Shown here piece after piece: positions 28,635 to 37,724 of a DNA stretch of 64,000 nucleotides. Source of the stretch: Panonychus citri (taxonomy: Eukaryota > Arthropoda > Arachnida > Trombidiformes > Tetranychidae). How positions within the stretch are numbered: the stretch's first letter is position 1; every line of letters begins with the position of its first letter. The stretch lies in assembly GCF_014898815.1 (NCBI RefSeq), contig NW_026515433.1:828501-892500 (forward strand), read 5' to 3'. Made by a program: the position numbers and the translations under genes. The notes under the pieces were generated by a model that saw only the letters and a program-made list of their open reading frames with translations, had not been told where the DNA came from and made no database searches.

Positions 28635-28862
28635 TGTAAGGTTATTTAACCTTAGAATAACCTTTGGGTTTCACTTTGTAAATATACTTTATTTTTCTTA
28701 TGTGGTTGGGATGAGATCCCTGAGCCTACTACTTAAAATACATTTTTCTCATTATTATCATCATCATTATCTTCATCCTCATCATCTTCGTCATCCTCTT
28801 CTTCATCCCAAATTAGCATCCTCATCCTAATTTTAGATGTTGACAATATTTGGTTGCCAACA
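28635..28862 (-). repeat. 3' LTR of the gypsy-type element
   Basis: A 228-bp terminal repeat whose sequence matches 37492-37719 with no difference that I can find. In element sense it starts TGTTGG and ends CTTACA, contains a GAT/GAA-rich acidic-looking tract and has an AATAAA polyadenylation signal shortly before its end. Confidence 0.96.
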
Positions 28863-28869
28863 CTTCCCC
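28863..28869 (-). promoter_or_regulatory. Polypurine tract next to the 3' LTR
   Basis: In element sense the LTR is preceded immediately by GGGGAAG, the expected place for the plus-strand DNA primer. It is short, so the functional tract may be only this run. Confidence 0.6.
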
Positions 28870-28894
28870 GACGTTAGGGTGACCAGTCCACTGG

Positions 28895-29395
28895 TCAAAT
28901 CCAAGTTGTTCGATGTCTTCTTTGGACGTGGACCTTGTACCGTCTTACCGTCATGATTTGATTACATTCCTTATCTGGGCATTGAACTAGTAACGTGCGA
29001 AATTTATTCATTGAAACAGGGCCGGTATGTCGCAGATGGCTGCGGTCGAAGGGTAAGCCACATCTTGCGGGGCACTCGAAGTTATTTCGACTCTGGTAAT
29101 CTGCAAGGCAAGAGCTACAAAACATAACTTTACAACTAGTATTTTGCTTATGTACACATGGGTTTTCAGCTAAGTTTTGACAAATGATGCACTCATAATC
29201 TCTGATTACATTGGTGTCTAAAAATAGGTAGGAGGTTAGCTTAAAAGGGTTTACAATGGGTTCAGGTATAAGGTAAGATGGGATTTGAGGTTCAGGTTGA
29301 ATTATCTGGATCTCGTCATCATAATATTGAGAGGAGATTAGAGCTTCAAGTGGATCGCCGATGATCTGGACTGGTACCCACTCTTCGTAATTCAT
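28895..29395 (-). CDS. RING/TRAF-like zinc-finger accessory protein of the LTR element
   Basis: A 166-codon frame between the env stop (29472) and the 3' LTR. The first 60 residues are acidic and proline-rich. From about residue 67 comes a RING-like cluster: CIIC, then CKVMFCSSC, then CPARC. The usual RING histidine in the C-x-H-x2-C position is absent (V/M instead), so the metal ligands may differ. A second finger near residues 138-162, CPDKEC followed by H-x4-H, resembles a TRAF/SIAH-type or C2H2 finger. Together they suggest an E3-ligase-like or host-interaction factor; that role is inference. The position matches accessory genes of complex retroviruses. Expression would need a spliced or internal transcript. 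It could be a captured host gene, as TRAF-type RINGs are common in animals. Confidence 0.8.
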   Translation of the reverse strand: MNYEEWVPVQIIGDPLEALISSQYYDDEIQIIQPEPQIPSYLIPEPIVNPFKLTSYLFLDTNVIRDYECIICQNLAENPCVHKQNTSCKVMFCSSCLADYQSRNNFECPARCGLPFDRSHLRHTGPVSMNKFRTLLVQCPDKECNQIMTVRRYKVHVQRRHRTTWI

Positions 29396-29471
29396 TATGG
29401 AAATTCTAGATGTATAAAGAGAATAAGAAAGACAAAAGTCCTAATGATAAAATCAATAAGTATTACTAAAA

Positions 29472-32400
29472 TTAGTATAATGTACTAATAGCCATAGGAT
29501 TAGGTACATATGGAGGTGGATTATTATTATTGTTATTAGGAACTAATGCTACTGAGACAACTGGTCGTCCAATCATGTGACACAGCATCGAAAATAATTT
29601 GAAAATTAACAAAATGACGACACAAAAGGCTATAACACCAATTAGTAAATTGCTTAATTCGTCTTTGAGTTTTTCAAGCCAAGTTTTTTCTTGTTTCACA
29701 GCAAGTGTTTGTGAGTCAGTAAGTTTTTCTAAAAGCCTGATTGTTGTTGTGTTGAGGGTTATTAATTTGACAGGATCGGCCATTATTCGCCAATTGATTT
29801 GGTTGGACCATCCATCTATCACCTTTGAACTAGTGATAATGTAGTTTTCAGCGCTGTAATTGTAATCGCCAATTGAGAAAGACATATCTTTAGACAATTT
29901 CAGGACAGCATTTGGACAATCCCGAACATGATTGAATAGACTGAGGTTATACCCATAACAGTAAACATATAGATTTTCATCTATTATCTTAACTTGCGGC
30001 TTAGACAATTTATAGTTATTCAAAGATGTCTCGAAACAATTAGTTAATTGCCAGGTCTGTGGCTTTGGTTGTTTACAGAATGTCCCACTCACGAACATGA
30101 TTAGTTTCGCTTTGAGTTCTTCTTCCGTTGCCTCACAAATCTCTTTGGACTTTGTATTGGATATTAAATATTTTGGACCGGTATATTCAAAGGTACAAGT
30201 TTCGTTTCCGACTTCTTTGAGTAGTTTGAAAGGGTCGGCCTCATGAATTACCAAATTATCTTCAATTTGCGGGACTATGAATCTCAACTTGAGGACGTAG
30301 GTATCATTTTCTTTAGAGAGTTCCGTGGTGGTCTCGGTCATAGGCTCCAGAGGACATGAGGAGTTACAAGGAAGTTTTAATCGAAATCGTTCGATGAATT
30401 CCTTGGTGAGTTTATTATCCTGTTTAAGTTGAATAATGGTTTCTTTGATTTTCTGAGTGTTATAAACTGTGTCTGCGGAATGGAAAGATGTTAATGGAAG
30501 CATCTGTTCCAACTGCATAATGTCAGTTTTCAACTTCTGGGCCTCATCAGCTAAAGTTTCTAAAGCGGTTTGATGTTGTCTTATCGCTGTCGCAGTTAAT
30601 CTATTGAACTCTTGTAATCGCTCGACATCGGTGTTTGATTGCGCAACAGACGCATCCCCAAAGTAATAAAATACTTGATTTACCCCGGCCACGAGAGCAG
30701 ATGAAACCAAAATGGCTGTAGTAATGGCTAATGGCTCTCTTCGCGCTCTCCTGGTTTGGGTGGTTCCCGGCCCGAAGTATGGATCTAGATTGTTAGTTAC
30801 ATACTTGTAACAATATTCCAGTGCTAATTCCAAGAAATCTCCCTTTTCAGGTTCTTTTTTTAGTGATTGACATAAGGTTTGTATAGGCTTTAAACATGTT
30901 GTATTTTGGTACTCCTTTTCTAGTCTTTTACACCCCCAGTAGGTGGCCGACGGATATGGGTGTACCGCACATGGTTGAAAGCCATTGTTGACTACGTAGA
31001 ACTTTCTTGATTCATCAGACATTGGTTTACAAGGGTTTTGAATGGATATAGTATAATTAACGTAAGCATTCCCTTTTAGAAATTTCCTATCAACTTTTCC
31101 CCAGATGATATCTGGTCCATATTCTTGACAGATGGAAAGACCAAAGGATAGAATAATTATCATTATTATGAGTGAAACGTTACTTGTCTCTCTTCGTCGA
31201 TTCCTGAGGTGTTTCTCCTCCACTTCTGGCTGTTTTTCACGTCGGTGGTAGAGTTTTATTTGAGATGCATGAACTCTGAACTCGTCCGTTGAATTTTCTC
31301 GTTTCACTATGTAAGTGGTGTTACCCATTTTCTTGATGATTTGAAATGGTCCCTCGTATTTTGGGCCAAGTTTTCCTTCTCTGAGGTTTATTTCGCGTAG
31401 AACCAATTGACCAACTTCGTAGGTTCTAATCTTATTCTTTTTATCATGATATTCAGCTTGTTTCTCTTGCGAGGTTGCAGAATGGATTTGTGTTTGTTCT
31501 TTAATGAATTTCCATTCGTGATTCATAAAATTGATGTATTCTCCAAGAGTTGTCTTTTTTACTTCGGGATTAGTTTGTAAGTCAACGGGAAGCGTTGGTT
31601 CTCTCCCATATAAGAGAAAGAATGGTGACTGTTGATTGCTTCGGTTGACGCAGGAATTGTAAGCAAAATTAATTAAAGGCAAAACTTGTGTCCATTTTGT
31701 TTGATTCTGCTCTTGGCAATAATGCATGAGCATTGAACAGATCGTACGGTTCACTCGCTCGGTTAATCCATTGGTTTGTGGATGATAAGCTGTAGACAAC
31801 TGCCATTTTGTGTTCATGAAGTTACCCACTTCTTGAACTGTTTCAGCTATAAAATTTCGTCCTTGGTCACTCAAGATGGACTTTGGACAACCGTGTCGAC
31901 ATAATATATTCTCAATTAGAAACTTTGCGGTACTCTTTGCGTCTTTCTTCGCGAGGGCTTTCATTTCCACCCATTTAGTGAAGTACTCGGTGGCCACAAT
32001 TATGTACTCCTTACCCGATGAACGAGGAAGAGGACCAAGTATGTCGATCCCAATTTTTTCAAAGGGGGCTGAGACAACGATCGAATTTAGTGGAGCAGTT
32101 GAATTTCCTGCTCCAATCTTATTAAATTGACACGATTGGCAATTTTGGATGTAAGTGGTAATTTCCTTGTTCATCCTTGGCCAATAGTATTTTGCTCTGA
32201 TTTTTTCATAAGTTTGGAATAAACCACAATGTCCTGATAGAGGTTCGTCATGGTAAGCTTTCAGTATTTCTAATACCATTGACTTCGGAAGAACAATGAC
32301 CCATTGTTGACTATTTTTATGATTGATTTTTCTCTGTAAAAGACCATTTTTAATTCGGTGTTGACTTTTTGTCCGATCAGTAATTTTCGATGGCTTCTCG

Positions 32401-35400
32401 TCACTTAATTGTTGCATTTTCGCTTGTATAAAAGGATCATTCCTTTGTTCATTTAGTAATCGACTCTGTTTCTGATCTTCTTCAGTGATTAATAAAGTGA
32501 ACAAATCATCACCTTGTTCACAATCATCATAACCAACGGAGTTGAATTCAGGATCGTTGGTTGGATATCTGCTGAGACAATCGGCGTCAGCATGAATTTT
32601 ACCGGACTTGTAGGTGATGTTGAACTCGAAAGATTGTAAGGTTAGGGCATACCGCATTAGTCGAGGTGGAAGTTTAGTTTTCGATCGTAAAAAGCAGAGG
32701 GCGCAATGGTCGGTGACCACTTCGAATTTAATTCCTTCCAGGTAATGTCGAAACTTCTCCACCGCATATATTATGGCAAGGCATTCTTTATCGGACACTG
32801 GGTAATTTAATTCAGCCCCTCGAATCTGTCTGCTAGCAAAAGCAACAGGTTTCCAGTTCTTTTCATGTTTCTGCAAGATGATCGCTCCCAGCCCAACGTC
32901 AGATGCATCAGTTCGCAACTGAGTTTCCAGGGTATGGTCGAAATGTGCCAGAACGGGAGCGCTGCTTACCTTTCGCTTTAAACATTCGAATGCCTCAATT
33001 TGATCATTCTTCCATTGAAATGGAACATCTTTTCTCGTCAATTGAGTTAAAGGTGATGCTAGCTTAGCAAAATCTCGAATAAACTTTCGGTAGTAAGAGC
33101 ACAAAGCGACGAAAGCCCTAATGTCTTTGAGTGTGTTTGGAGTTGGGAAATTTACCACAGCTCGAATCTTTTCAGGATCTGGTTCTTGTCCTTCATTAGA
33201 GATAATATGACCAAGATAAAGGATTCTGGTTCTTAAGAAATGACATTTATCTGGCTTCAGGGTTAATCCTGCGATTCTCAGCCTCTCGAAAACTGATTGT
33301 AATCTGACCAAATGTTCTTCGTACGTTTTGCTGAATATGATAATATCATCGATGTAAACCAGGCATGAGTTATATTTCAGCCCGGCCAAACAGACATCCA
33401 TTAATCGTTGGAAAGTAGCGGGGGCGTTGCATAAACCGAAGGCCATCGTTACGTACTCGTACATTCCAAAGGTAGTAACGAAGGCAGTTTTTTGGCGGTC
33501 CGCGGGGTTCAATTCAACCTGATGGTAACCACTTCTTAGATCTAGTAAGCTAAAGTAATTCGAACCTTGAAGAGCATCGAGTGATGTGTTAATATTTGGT
33601 AATGGATACGAATCCTTACATGTTAAAGCATTTAATTTGCGGTAATCTACACACATCCTCCAGTCTCCAGTCTTCTTACTCACTAGTACCACAGGTGAGC
33701 ACCAGGGGGAGAAAGAATCAATTATTATTCCATCCCTAAGTAATTGATTAACTGTTTCTTTGGTAATTTTTCTTTTCTGCTCACTTTGTTGATAAGGTGA
33801 TTGAGCAATGGGCGGATGATCACCAGTGTTGATTGAGTGAACAAATAAGTTCGTTTTCCCAAGTTCCTCAGCTCTAACCGCAAAAACATCGCGATATTCA
33901 TTAGCCAGGTCTTTCAACTGTGTTAGTATATTACCTGGTGTTGCATCGTTGACATCGAGGATTAAACCTTCCTCCGATGAGTCATGATTCACTAGGTTAC
34001 TGGTATTAAGTGGAGTTGATGATTCACTTGTTGAATTACCACTAGATGGCGTGAGAGAGAGTTGTCTGGATGAGTTCATTGATTCTTCACCAGATGGCGT
34101 GAGAGAGAGTTGTCTGGATGAGTTCATTGATTCATCACTAGGTGGAGTGAGTGTTGTTTCTCTATCATCAGATGATGTCACAGTATCAGGTTCGGTATCT
34201 GTAGAACTCTCATCAGATGTAATCAAGTCCACTTGTGGGTGGTCCCCGATCTGAATAGTTTTGTTTGCACAATCTATCTTTACCATTGCTTTGCTCAGTA
34301 CATCTTGTCCAATCAAAGCATCCAATTTTCGTGGCAACGTTTTGCAAACTTGGAAATCAGCGATAAACTTTACCACTTTCCTTCCATCACTGATTTGAAT
34401 TTCCGCTTTTGTTTTACCCATAATTGGTAGTGGTTCACCATTAGCAGCATAAGGAAGGGGCCCACCCAGTTTACTCAACTTGAGTCCCAATTGGCGGGTT
34501 ACCTGATCCGATAACAACGAAATTTCGGACCCGGTATCGATCATTGCATTAACCTTCGCTTGATTAATGTTAATTGATTGATGAATCAAATTTTTCTTCA
34601 TGAAGTAACAAATAGCATTATTTTCCAAGGGATAATCGTAATCGTCTGTATCGACCTCACTCTCTTCCGATGATTCTTGTGTTATCATCTTTACCGCTTT
34701 CTTTGGTCTTCCAGGAGATCGCTTTCTGGTGTTACCTTGATTCTTCTTTCTTTCATCATCCTTTCGCTTCTCCGGGCTTCTGCTTCTTCCACGCCGTGGA
34801 AGATTAGTTGAAGTGGATGGTTTGTCTCTCCAATTATCGGGTTCTCTAGATCTTTCTCTAAAGGCTCGTTCACGATCAGCAAATTGCTTGTTAGTGTATT
34901 GGGGGCGTTGTTGATTAGATTGTTGATTATTATATGCATTTGTTGATTCAGAAGGTTGATTATATCTTGTTTGGTAACTTGGGGTATTATCAGATGCTTG
35001 ACGGTTTTTATAGCGACAAACTGCCTCGGTGTGACCGAATCTTTTGCAGAAACTACAGATGATTACTTTAGTAGCTAAATTATCGACCTTTAGATTCAAT
35101 TGCTTCATTGTTTCCTGTAAGTTTGAAATGGTCTCATTCATGTTGGGATTAATTGTTTCCCTTTGCATCATGAATGAGCTGTTACAGGAAAGCATCGCTC
35201 GTTCAGCTAACCTTGCTGATTCAACCAAATGTTGGAGTGATTGTGGATTTTGTAATGCTATCCCGTATTTAATTTGTGGAAGCAATTTCTCTTTAACAAG
35301 ACTCAGGATAAATATTTCCGGAGTATTTTCATCGATGCGTAGACAAAGTTCTTGAATTTCATAAATGAAAGAAGTTGTTGATTGTCCTGGTTGTTGAGAA

Positions 35401-35795
35401 GCATTGTGTAATTGTTGTGATAAGTAAGAACGGAAATCAGAGGGACAAAGATCCCTTATCATTGATTCTTTCAACCCAATATAGTTAACTGGTCGTTTAG
35501 CTTCAGGTGTATATTTACCAGTAATGAAATTGTACCATCTTCGCGCTGTATTTTGTAAATAAGTTGGTACTATTGTGAACATGTTATCTGCAGTCCAACC
35601 ATAATTGCGACCTACCGTTTCGAAGTTTTCGAACCATTCGATAACGTTATCATTGATTTCACCACTAAAGTGTGGGATGTGAGTCGGTAAGTTAGGTAAG
35701 GTTACATTGTTTACTCTTTGTGGTAATGAAGATTGAGGTTCATTAGGTTGAACCTGTTCAACATATTGATAGTAATTAGGAGATGGATCAGACAT
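29472..35795 (-). CDS. Gag-Pol-Env polyprotein of gypsy-type element
   Basis: A single 2107-codon frame. Approximate residues: retrotransposon Gag 40-230; one zinc knuckle C-x2-C-x4-H-x4-C at 247-260; basic serine-rich linker; aspartic protease with DTGSE near 416; reverse transcriptase with YIDDI near 813; RNase H with TDASD near 960; integrase zinc region (H/HC/CQSC) 1180-1225 and catalytic core with GIDILGP, LSDQGRNF and NGLTER (1248-1350); GPY-type module near 1485. Then a hydrophobic signal-like segment near 1548 starts an envelope-type glycoprotein with many N-x-S/T sites, a polybasic cleavage-like site RRARR near 1683, a hydrophobic fusion-peptide-like stretch, a heptad-rich segment, and a transmembrane helix near 2050 before a short tail. 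No stop or frameshift separates gag, pol and env, which is unusual: gypsy-type env is normally a separate spliced ORF. All catalytic residues I looked for are present. Confidence 0.95.
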   Translation of the reverse strand: MSDPSPNYYQYVEQVQPNEPQSSLPQRVNNVTLPNLPTHIPHFSGEINDNVIEWFENFETVGRNYGWTADNMFTIVPTYLQNTARRWYNFITGKYTPEAKRPVNYIGLKESMIRDLCPSDFRSYLSQQLHNASQQPGQSTTSFIYEIQELCLRIDENTPEIFILSLVKEKLLPQIKYGIALQNPQSLQHLVESARLAERAMLSCNSSFMMQRETINPNMNETISNLQETMKQLNLKVDNLATKVIICSFCKRFGHTEAVCRYKNRQASDNTPSYQTRYNQPSESTNAYNNQQSNQQRPQYTNKQFADRERAFRERSREPDNWRDKPSTSTNLPRRGRSRSPEKRKDDERKKNQGNTRKRSPGRPKKAVKMITQESSEESEVDTDDYDYPLENNAICYFMKKNLIHQSININQAKVNAMIDTGSEISLLSDQVTRQLGLKLSKLGGPLPYAANGEPLPIMGKTKAEIQISDGRKVVKFIADFQVCKTLPRKLDALIGQDVLSKAMVKIDCANKTIQIGDHPQVDLITSDESSTDTEPDTVTSSDDRETTLTPPSDESMNSSRQLSLTPSGEESMNSSRQLSLTPSSGNSTSESSTPLNTSNLVNHDSSEEGLILDVNDATPGNILTQLKDLANEYRDVFAVRAEELGKTNLFVHSINTGDHPPIAQSPYQQSEQKRKITKETVNQLLRDGIIIDSFSPWCSPVVLVSKKTGDWRMCVDYRKLNALTCKDSYPLPNINTSLDALQGSNYFSLLDLRSGYHQVELNPADRQKTAFVTTFGMYEYVTMAFGLCNAPATFQRLMDVCLAGLKYNSCLVYIDDIIIFSKTYEEHLVRLQSVFERLRIAGLTLKPDKCHFLRTRILYLGHIISNEGQEPDPEKIRAVVNFPTPNTLKDIRAFVALCSYYRKFIRDFAKLASPLTQLTRKDVPFQWKNDQIEAFECLKRKVSSAPVLAHFDHTLETQLRTDASDVGLGAIILQKHEKNWKPVAFASRQIRGAELNYPVSDKECLAIIYAVEKFRHYLEGIKFEVVTDHCALCFLRSKTKLPPRLMRYALTLQSFEFNITYKSGKIHADADCLSRYPTNDPEFNSVGYDDCEQGDDLFTLLITEEDQKQSRLLNEQRNDPFIQAKMQQLSDEKPSKITDRTKSQHRIKNGLLQRKINHKNSQQWVIVLPKSMVLEILKAYHDEPLSGHCGLFQTYEKIRAKYYWPRMNKEITTYIQNCQSCQFNKIGAGNSTAPLNSIVVSAPFEKIGIDILGPLPRSSGKEYIIVATEYFTKWVEMKALAKKDAKSTAKFLIENILCRHGCPKSILSDQGRNFIAETVQEVGNFMNTKWQLSTAYHPQTNGLTERVNRTICSMLMHYCQEQNQTKWTQVLPLINFAYNSCVNRSNQQSPFFLLYGREPTLPVDLQTNPEVKKTTLGEYINFMNHEWKFIKEQTQIHSATSQEKQAEYHDKKNKIRTYEVGQLVLREINLREGKLGPKYEGPFQIIKKMGNTTYIVKRENSTDEFRVHASQIKLYHRREKQPEVEEKHLRNRRRETSNVSLIIMIIILSFGLSICQEYGPDIIWGKVDRKFLKGNAYVNYTISIQNPCKPMSDESRKFYVVNNGFQPCAVHPYPSATYWGCKRLEKEYQNTTCLKPIQTLCQSLKKEPEKGDFLELALEYCYKYVTNNLDPYFGPGTTQTRRARREPLAITTAILVSSALVAGVNQVFYYFGDASVAQSNTDVERLQEFNRLTATAIRQHQTALETLADEAQKLKTDIMQLEQMLPLTSFHSADTVYNTQKIKETIIQLKQDNKLTKEFIERFRLKLPCNSSCPLEPMTETTTELSKENDTYVLKLRFIVPQIEDNLVIHEADPFKLLKEVGNETCTFEYTGPKYLISNTKSKEICEATEEELKAKLIMFVSGTFCKQPKPQTWQLTNCFETSLNNYKLSKPQVKIIDENLYVYCYGYNLSLFNHVRDCPNAVLKLSKDMSFSIGDYNYSAENYIITSSKVIDGWSNQINWRIMADPVKLITLNTTTIRLLEKLTDSQTLAVKQEKTWLEKLKDELSNLLIGVIAFCVVILLIFKLFSMLCHMIGRPVVSVALVPNNNNNNPPPYVPNPMAISTLY

Positions 35796-35797
35796 TA

Positions 35798-35992
35798 TTA
35801 GAGAGGTTGATGAGTTGACACGTATAACTTATAAAGAGAGAATAAAAGAAAGACAAAAGCAATAATAGCGGGTGATAAACAGATTAATAAAAGGATTAAA
35901 TTGTTTCTTAGTTCATCACCGAAAAGGTATTCGTCAGTTGCTTCAGGGGTGTACACGTAACACACTCGTTGTGATGATTGGTCAGAAGACAT
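35798..35992 (-). CDS. Small membrane-protein ORF immediately before gag
   Basis: A 64-codon frame that ends two bases before the gag ATG (stop and start read TAATAATG). The second half is a hydrophobic segment of about 25 residues (ILLLICLSPAIIAFVFLLF) followed by a short polar tail, so it looks like a tail-anchored or single-pass membrane peptide. The close spacing suggests translation by termination-reinitiation or a start-site role for gag. No family recognised. It could be a chance leader ORF, but size, hydrophobic pattern and tight packing argue for function. Confidence 0.55.
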   Translation of the reverse strand: MSSDQSSQRVCYVYTPEATDEYLFGDELRNNLILLLICLSPAIIAFVFLLFSLYKLYVSTHQPL

Positions 35993-35997
35993 GAAGA

Positions 35998-36198
35998 TTA
36001 ATTAACGAAGTAAGGTGGCCAATAAAGCCCAACAAATGATTTAATACCAGTCTCACTACGAGCGGTAATTAACTTTTGATGATAAGAGAAGGTAACAGTT
36101 ACAGGGCGTTGATAACGAGACCAGTAGATATCAGATGGATGTACTTTTACACTTATAAGATCAAACTTAATTTCACAATTTGTCATGAATGAGCACAA
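35998..36198 (-). CDS. Small leader ORF upstream of gag
   Basis: A 66-codon frame that ends five bases before the next small ORF. It is rich in aromatic and basic residues (YWSRYQRPVTVTFSYHQK) without a membrane segment. No similarity recognised. With the following 64-codon ORF and gag it forms a chain of three frames with gaps of five and two bases. May be a regulatory upstream ORF rather than a protein gene. Confidence 0.45.
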   Translation of the reverse strand: MCSFMTNCEIKFDLISVKVHPSDIYWSRYQRPVTVTFSYHQKLITARSETGIKSFVGLYWPPYFVN

Positions 36199-37471
36199 GA
36201 TTTCAGATCACAAACTTAAAGTTAACTTACTAATTAGATTAAAGCTTCCCATTAGCAGTCAGTTCAAGTTGCTTACTGATTGTATTTGGTTTGAGACAAT
36301 TTGTATTTATACACTTAAATGATCATCAACTCCAACTAACATTTGATTAGATTAAAACTTCCCATCAAAAGTCAATGAGTGTGATTCGATCGTTCACTGT
36401 GATCTTCAACAAACAAGGACTCCAACTTATAACTCGTGATTAGAATAAACCCTTCCCATCACAGAGTTAAATTAAAGTTAAAGACTTGGAGCATGAACAT
36501 TAACTGTGTTACCAAATATGTTTGTGACTAGAGTTAAGTTTATCAAAAAGGTGTGAAAGGATTTCTCGTTAACAGAATTGATTGCCAAATTGGCTTGGGA
36601 TTAGAGTCAAACTTCCCATCACCAAGTCAAGTTAAAGTATTGAACACGCAGAATATAGTTAAGATTTAAGATTAAATTGTTTCACGATTAAGAAGAACGT
36701 TTGCCAAATGGCTTTGATAAAATTCTGTTTACCAATGATTATTTGTCTCGGAAATTATAATTAGAAAGATAAAGCAATTGATATACTTATCCGTATATGA
36801 TGATGAATGGTCTCTCTTGTCCTTGTTCCCTCTGGAAATTTATGTCCTTATGATGAGCAGTTAATTTTTATTAAATTGCGAACAAAACTTTGGTTTGCTA
36901 TTGGTTTTTTTACATCTATTATTCCATTTATCAGCATATTAAACCATTTAAACTTATTGATTGTTTATTGATTACAAAGAAATTTGTTGAATGATTACTT
37001 AATTACGATTCATTGATGATTTGTAATTGATTTTTTACAATTATAAGCACCTTTTGATTGTAGGATTTAAATTCTTTAATATTCTTATTGTTTCTTTTTA
37101 TTGTTAACCATTTTATTTGTTTATTGTTATTTTTGTAAAAGTTGAAACGATTGTAATGTTGAGAAAAGTTGATTGTTGGATTAATTGTCACCTAATCACA
37201 TGAATTTTCGTGAAATGATTAACTCAATAGTCATTTATATCTACTCCATTCTTTGAAATTTAAACGATGTGGTAGTTTAGTCTTGATTGACGGACAGTCG
37301 ATTGATAAACAGAATTAACTTTTCCCTAATCAACTTAATTTTTCATCAATAAACACAAACAGACGATAATTAAGATGATTGGAGTGATGAGGGTGATTGT
37401 TGATTATTAATGTTTTTTAATTTTTCACTTTCACTAGTTTAAATTACAAAAAAAATTGACTTTGCCGTTAT
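36199..37471 (-). promoter_or_regulatory. Leader region of the LTR element with repeated motif
   Basis: About 1.27 kb of non-coding leader between the primer-binding site and the first small ORF. It contains a repeated motif, in plus sense GATTAGA-x-TAAA-CTTCCCATCA, at about 36232-36260, 36344-36375, 36438-36465 and 36599-36632, with a weaker fifth copy near 36530-36550. The copies are degenerate and spaced about 100-160 bp apart. Possible roles are binding sites for a host factor, an insulator as in Drosophila gypsy, or RNA packaging; none is shown by the sequence. Confidence 0.55.
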
Positions 37472-37489
37472 CCGGCTCTCGACGGACCA
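37472..37489 (-). promoter_or_regulatory. Primer-binding site
   Basis: Two bases inside the 5' LTR, in element sense, lies TGGTCCGTCGAGAGCCGG, which has the required TGG start complementary to a tRNA 3' CCA end. The matching tRNA would end CCGGCTCTCGACGGACCA; I cannot assign its amino acid with confidence. Confidence 0.7.
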
Positions 37490-37491
37490 AA

Positions 37492-37719
37492 TGTAAGGTT
37501 ATTTAACCTTAGAATAACCTTTGGGTTTCACTTTGTAAATATACTTTATTTTTCTTATGTGGTTGGGATGAGATCCCTGAGCCTACTACTTAAAATACAT
37601 TTTTCTCATTATTATCATCATCATTATCTTCATCCTCATCATCTTCGTCATCCTCTTCTTCATCCCAAATTAGCATCCTCATCCTAATTTTAGATGTTGA
37701 CAATATTTGGTTGCCAACA
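37492..37719 (-). repeat. 5' LTR of the gypsy-type element
   Basis: The upstream 228-bp LTR in element orientation. Because it lies inside the LINE ORF2, that frame now runs on through most of the LTR and ends at 37590 after an added acidic tail. Confidence 0.96.
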
Positions 37720-37724
37720 ATATG
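37720..37724. repeat. Target-site duplication, right copy (ATATG)
   Basis: Direct repeat of 28630-28634 at the other edge of the LTR element. Confidence 0.88.

Larger units (their letters stand above)
28635..37719 (-). mobile_element. Complete gypsy-type LTR retroelement / endogenous retrovirus with env and accessory ORFs
   Basis: A 9085-bp element bounded by two 228-bp LTRs beginning TG and ending CA that appear identical by eye, flanked by ATATG on both sides. Order in its own sense: 5' LTR, primer-binding site, 1.3-kb leader with short repeats, ORF of 66 codons, ORF of 64 codons, gag-pol-env in one frame of 2107 codons, zinc-finger ORF of 166 codons, purine tract, 3' LTR. Domain order protease, RT, RNase H, integrase places it in the Ty3/gypsy (Metaviridae) lineage. 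The env region and the extra ORFs make it retrovirus-like. Identical LTRs and unbroken frames imply very recent insertion. Confidence 0.95.

Noticed and set aside
36232..36632. Leader repeats as a CRISPR-like array
   Set aside because: The units are degenerate, irregularly spaced and inside a eukaryotic LTR element.
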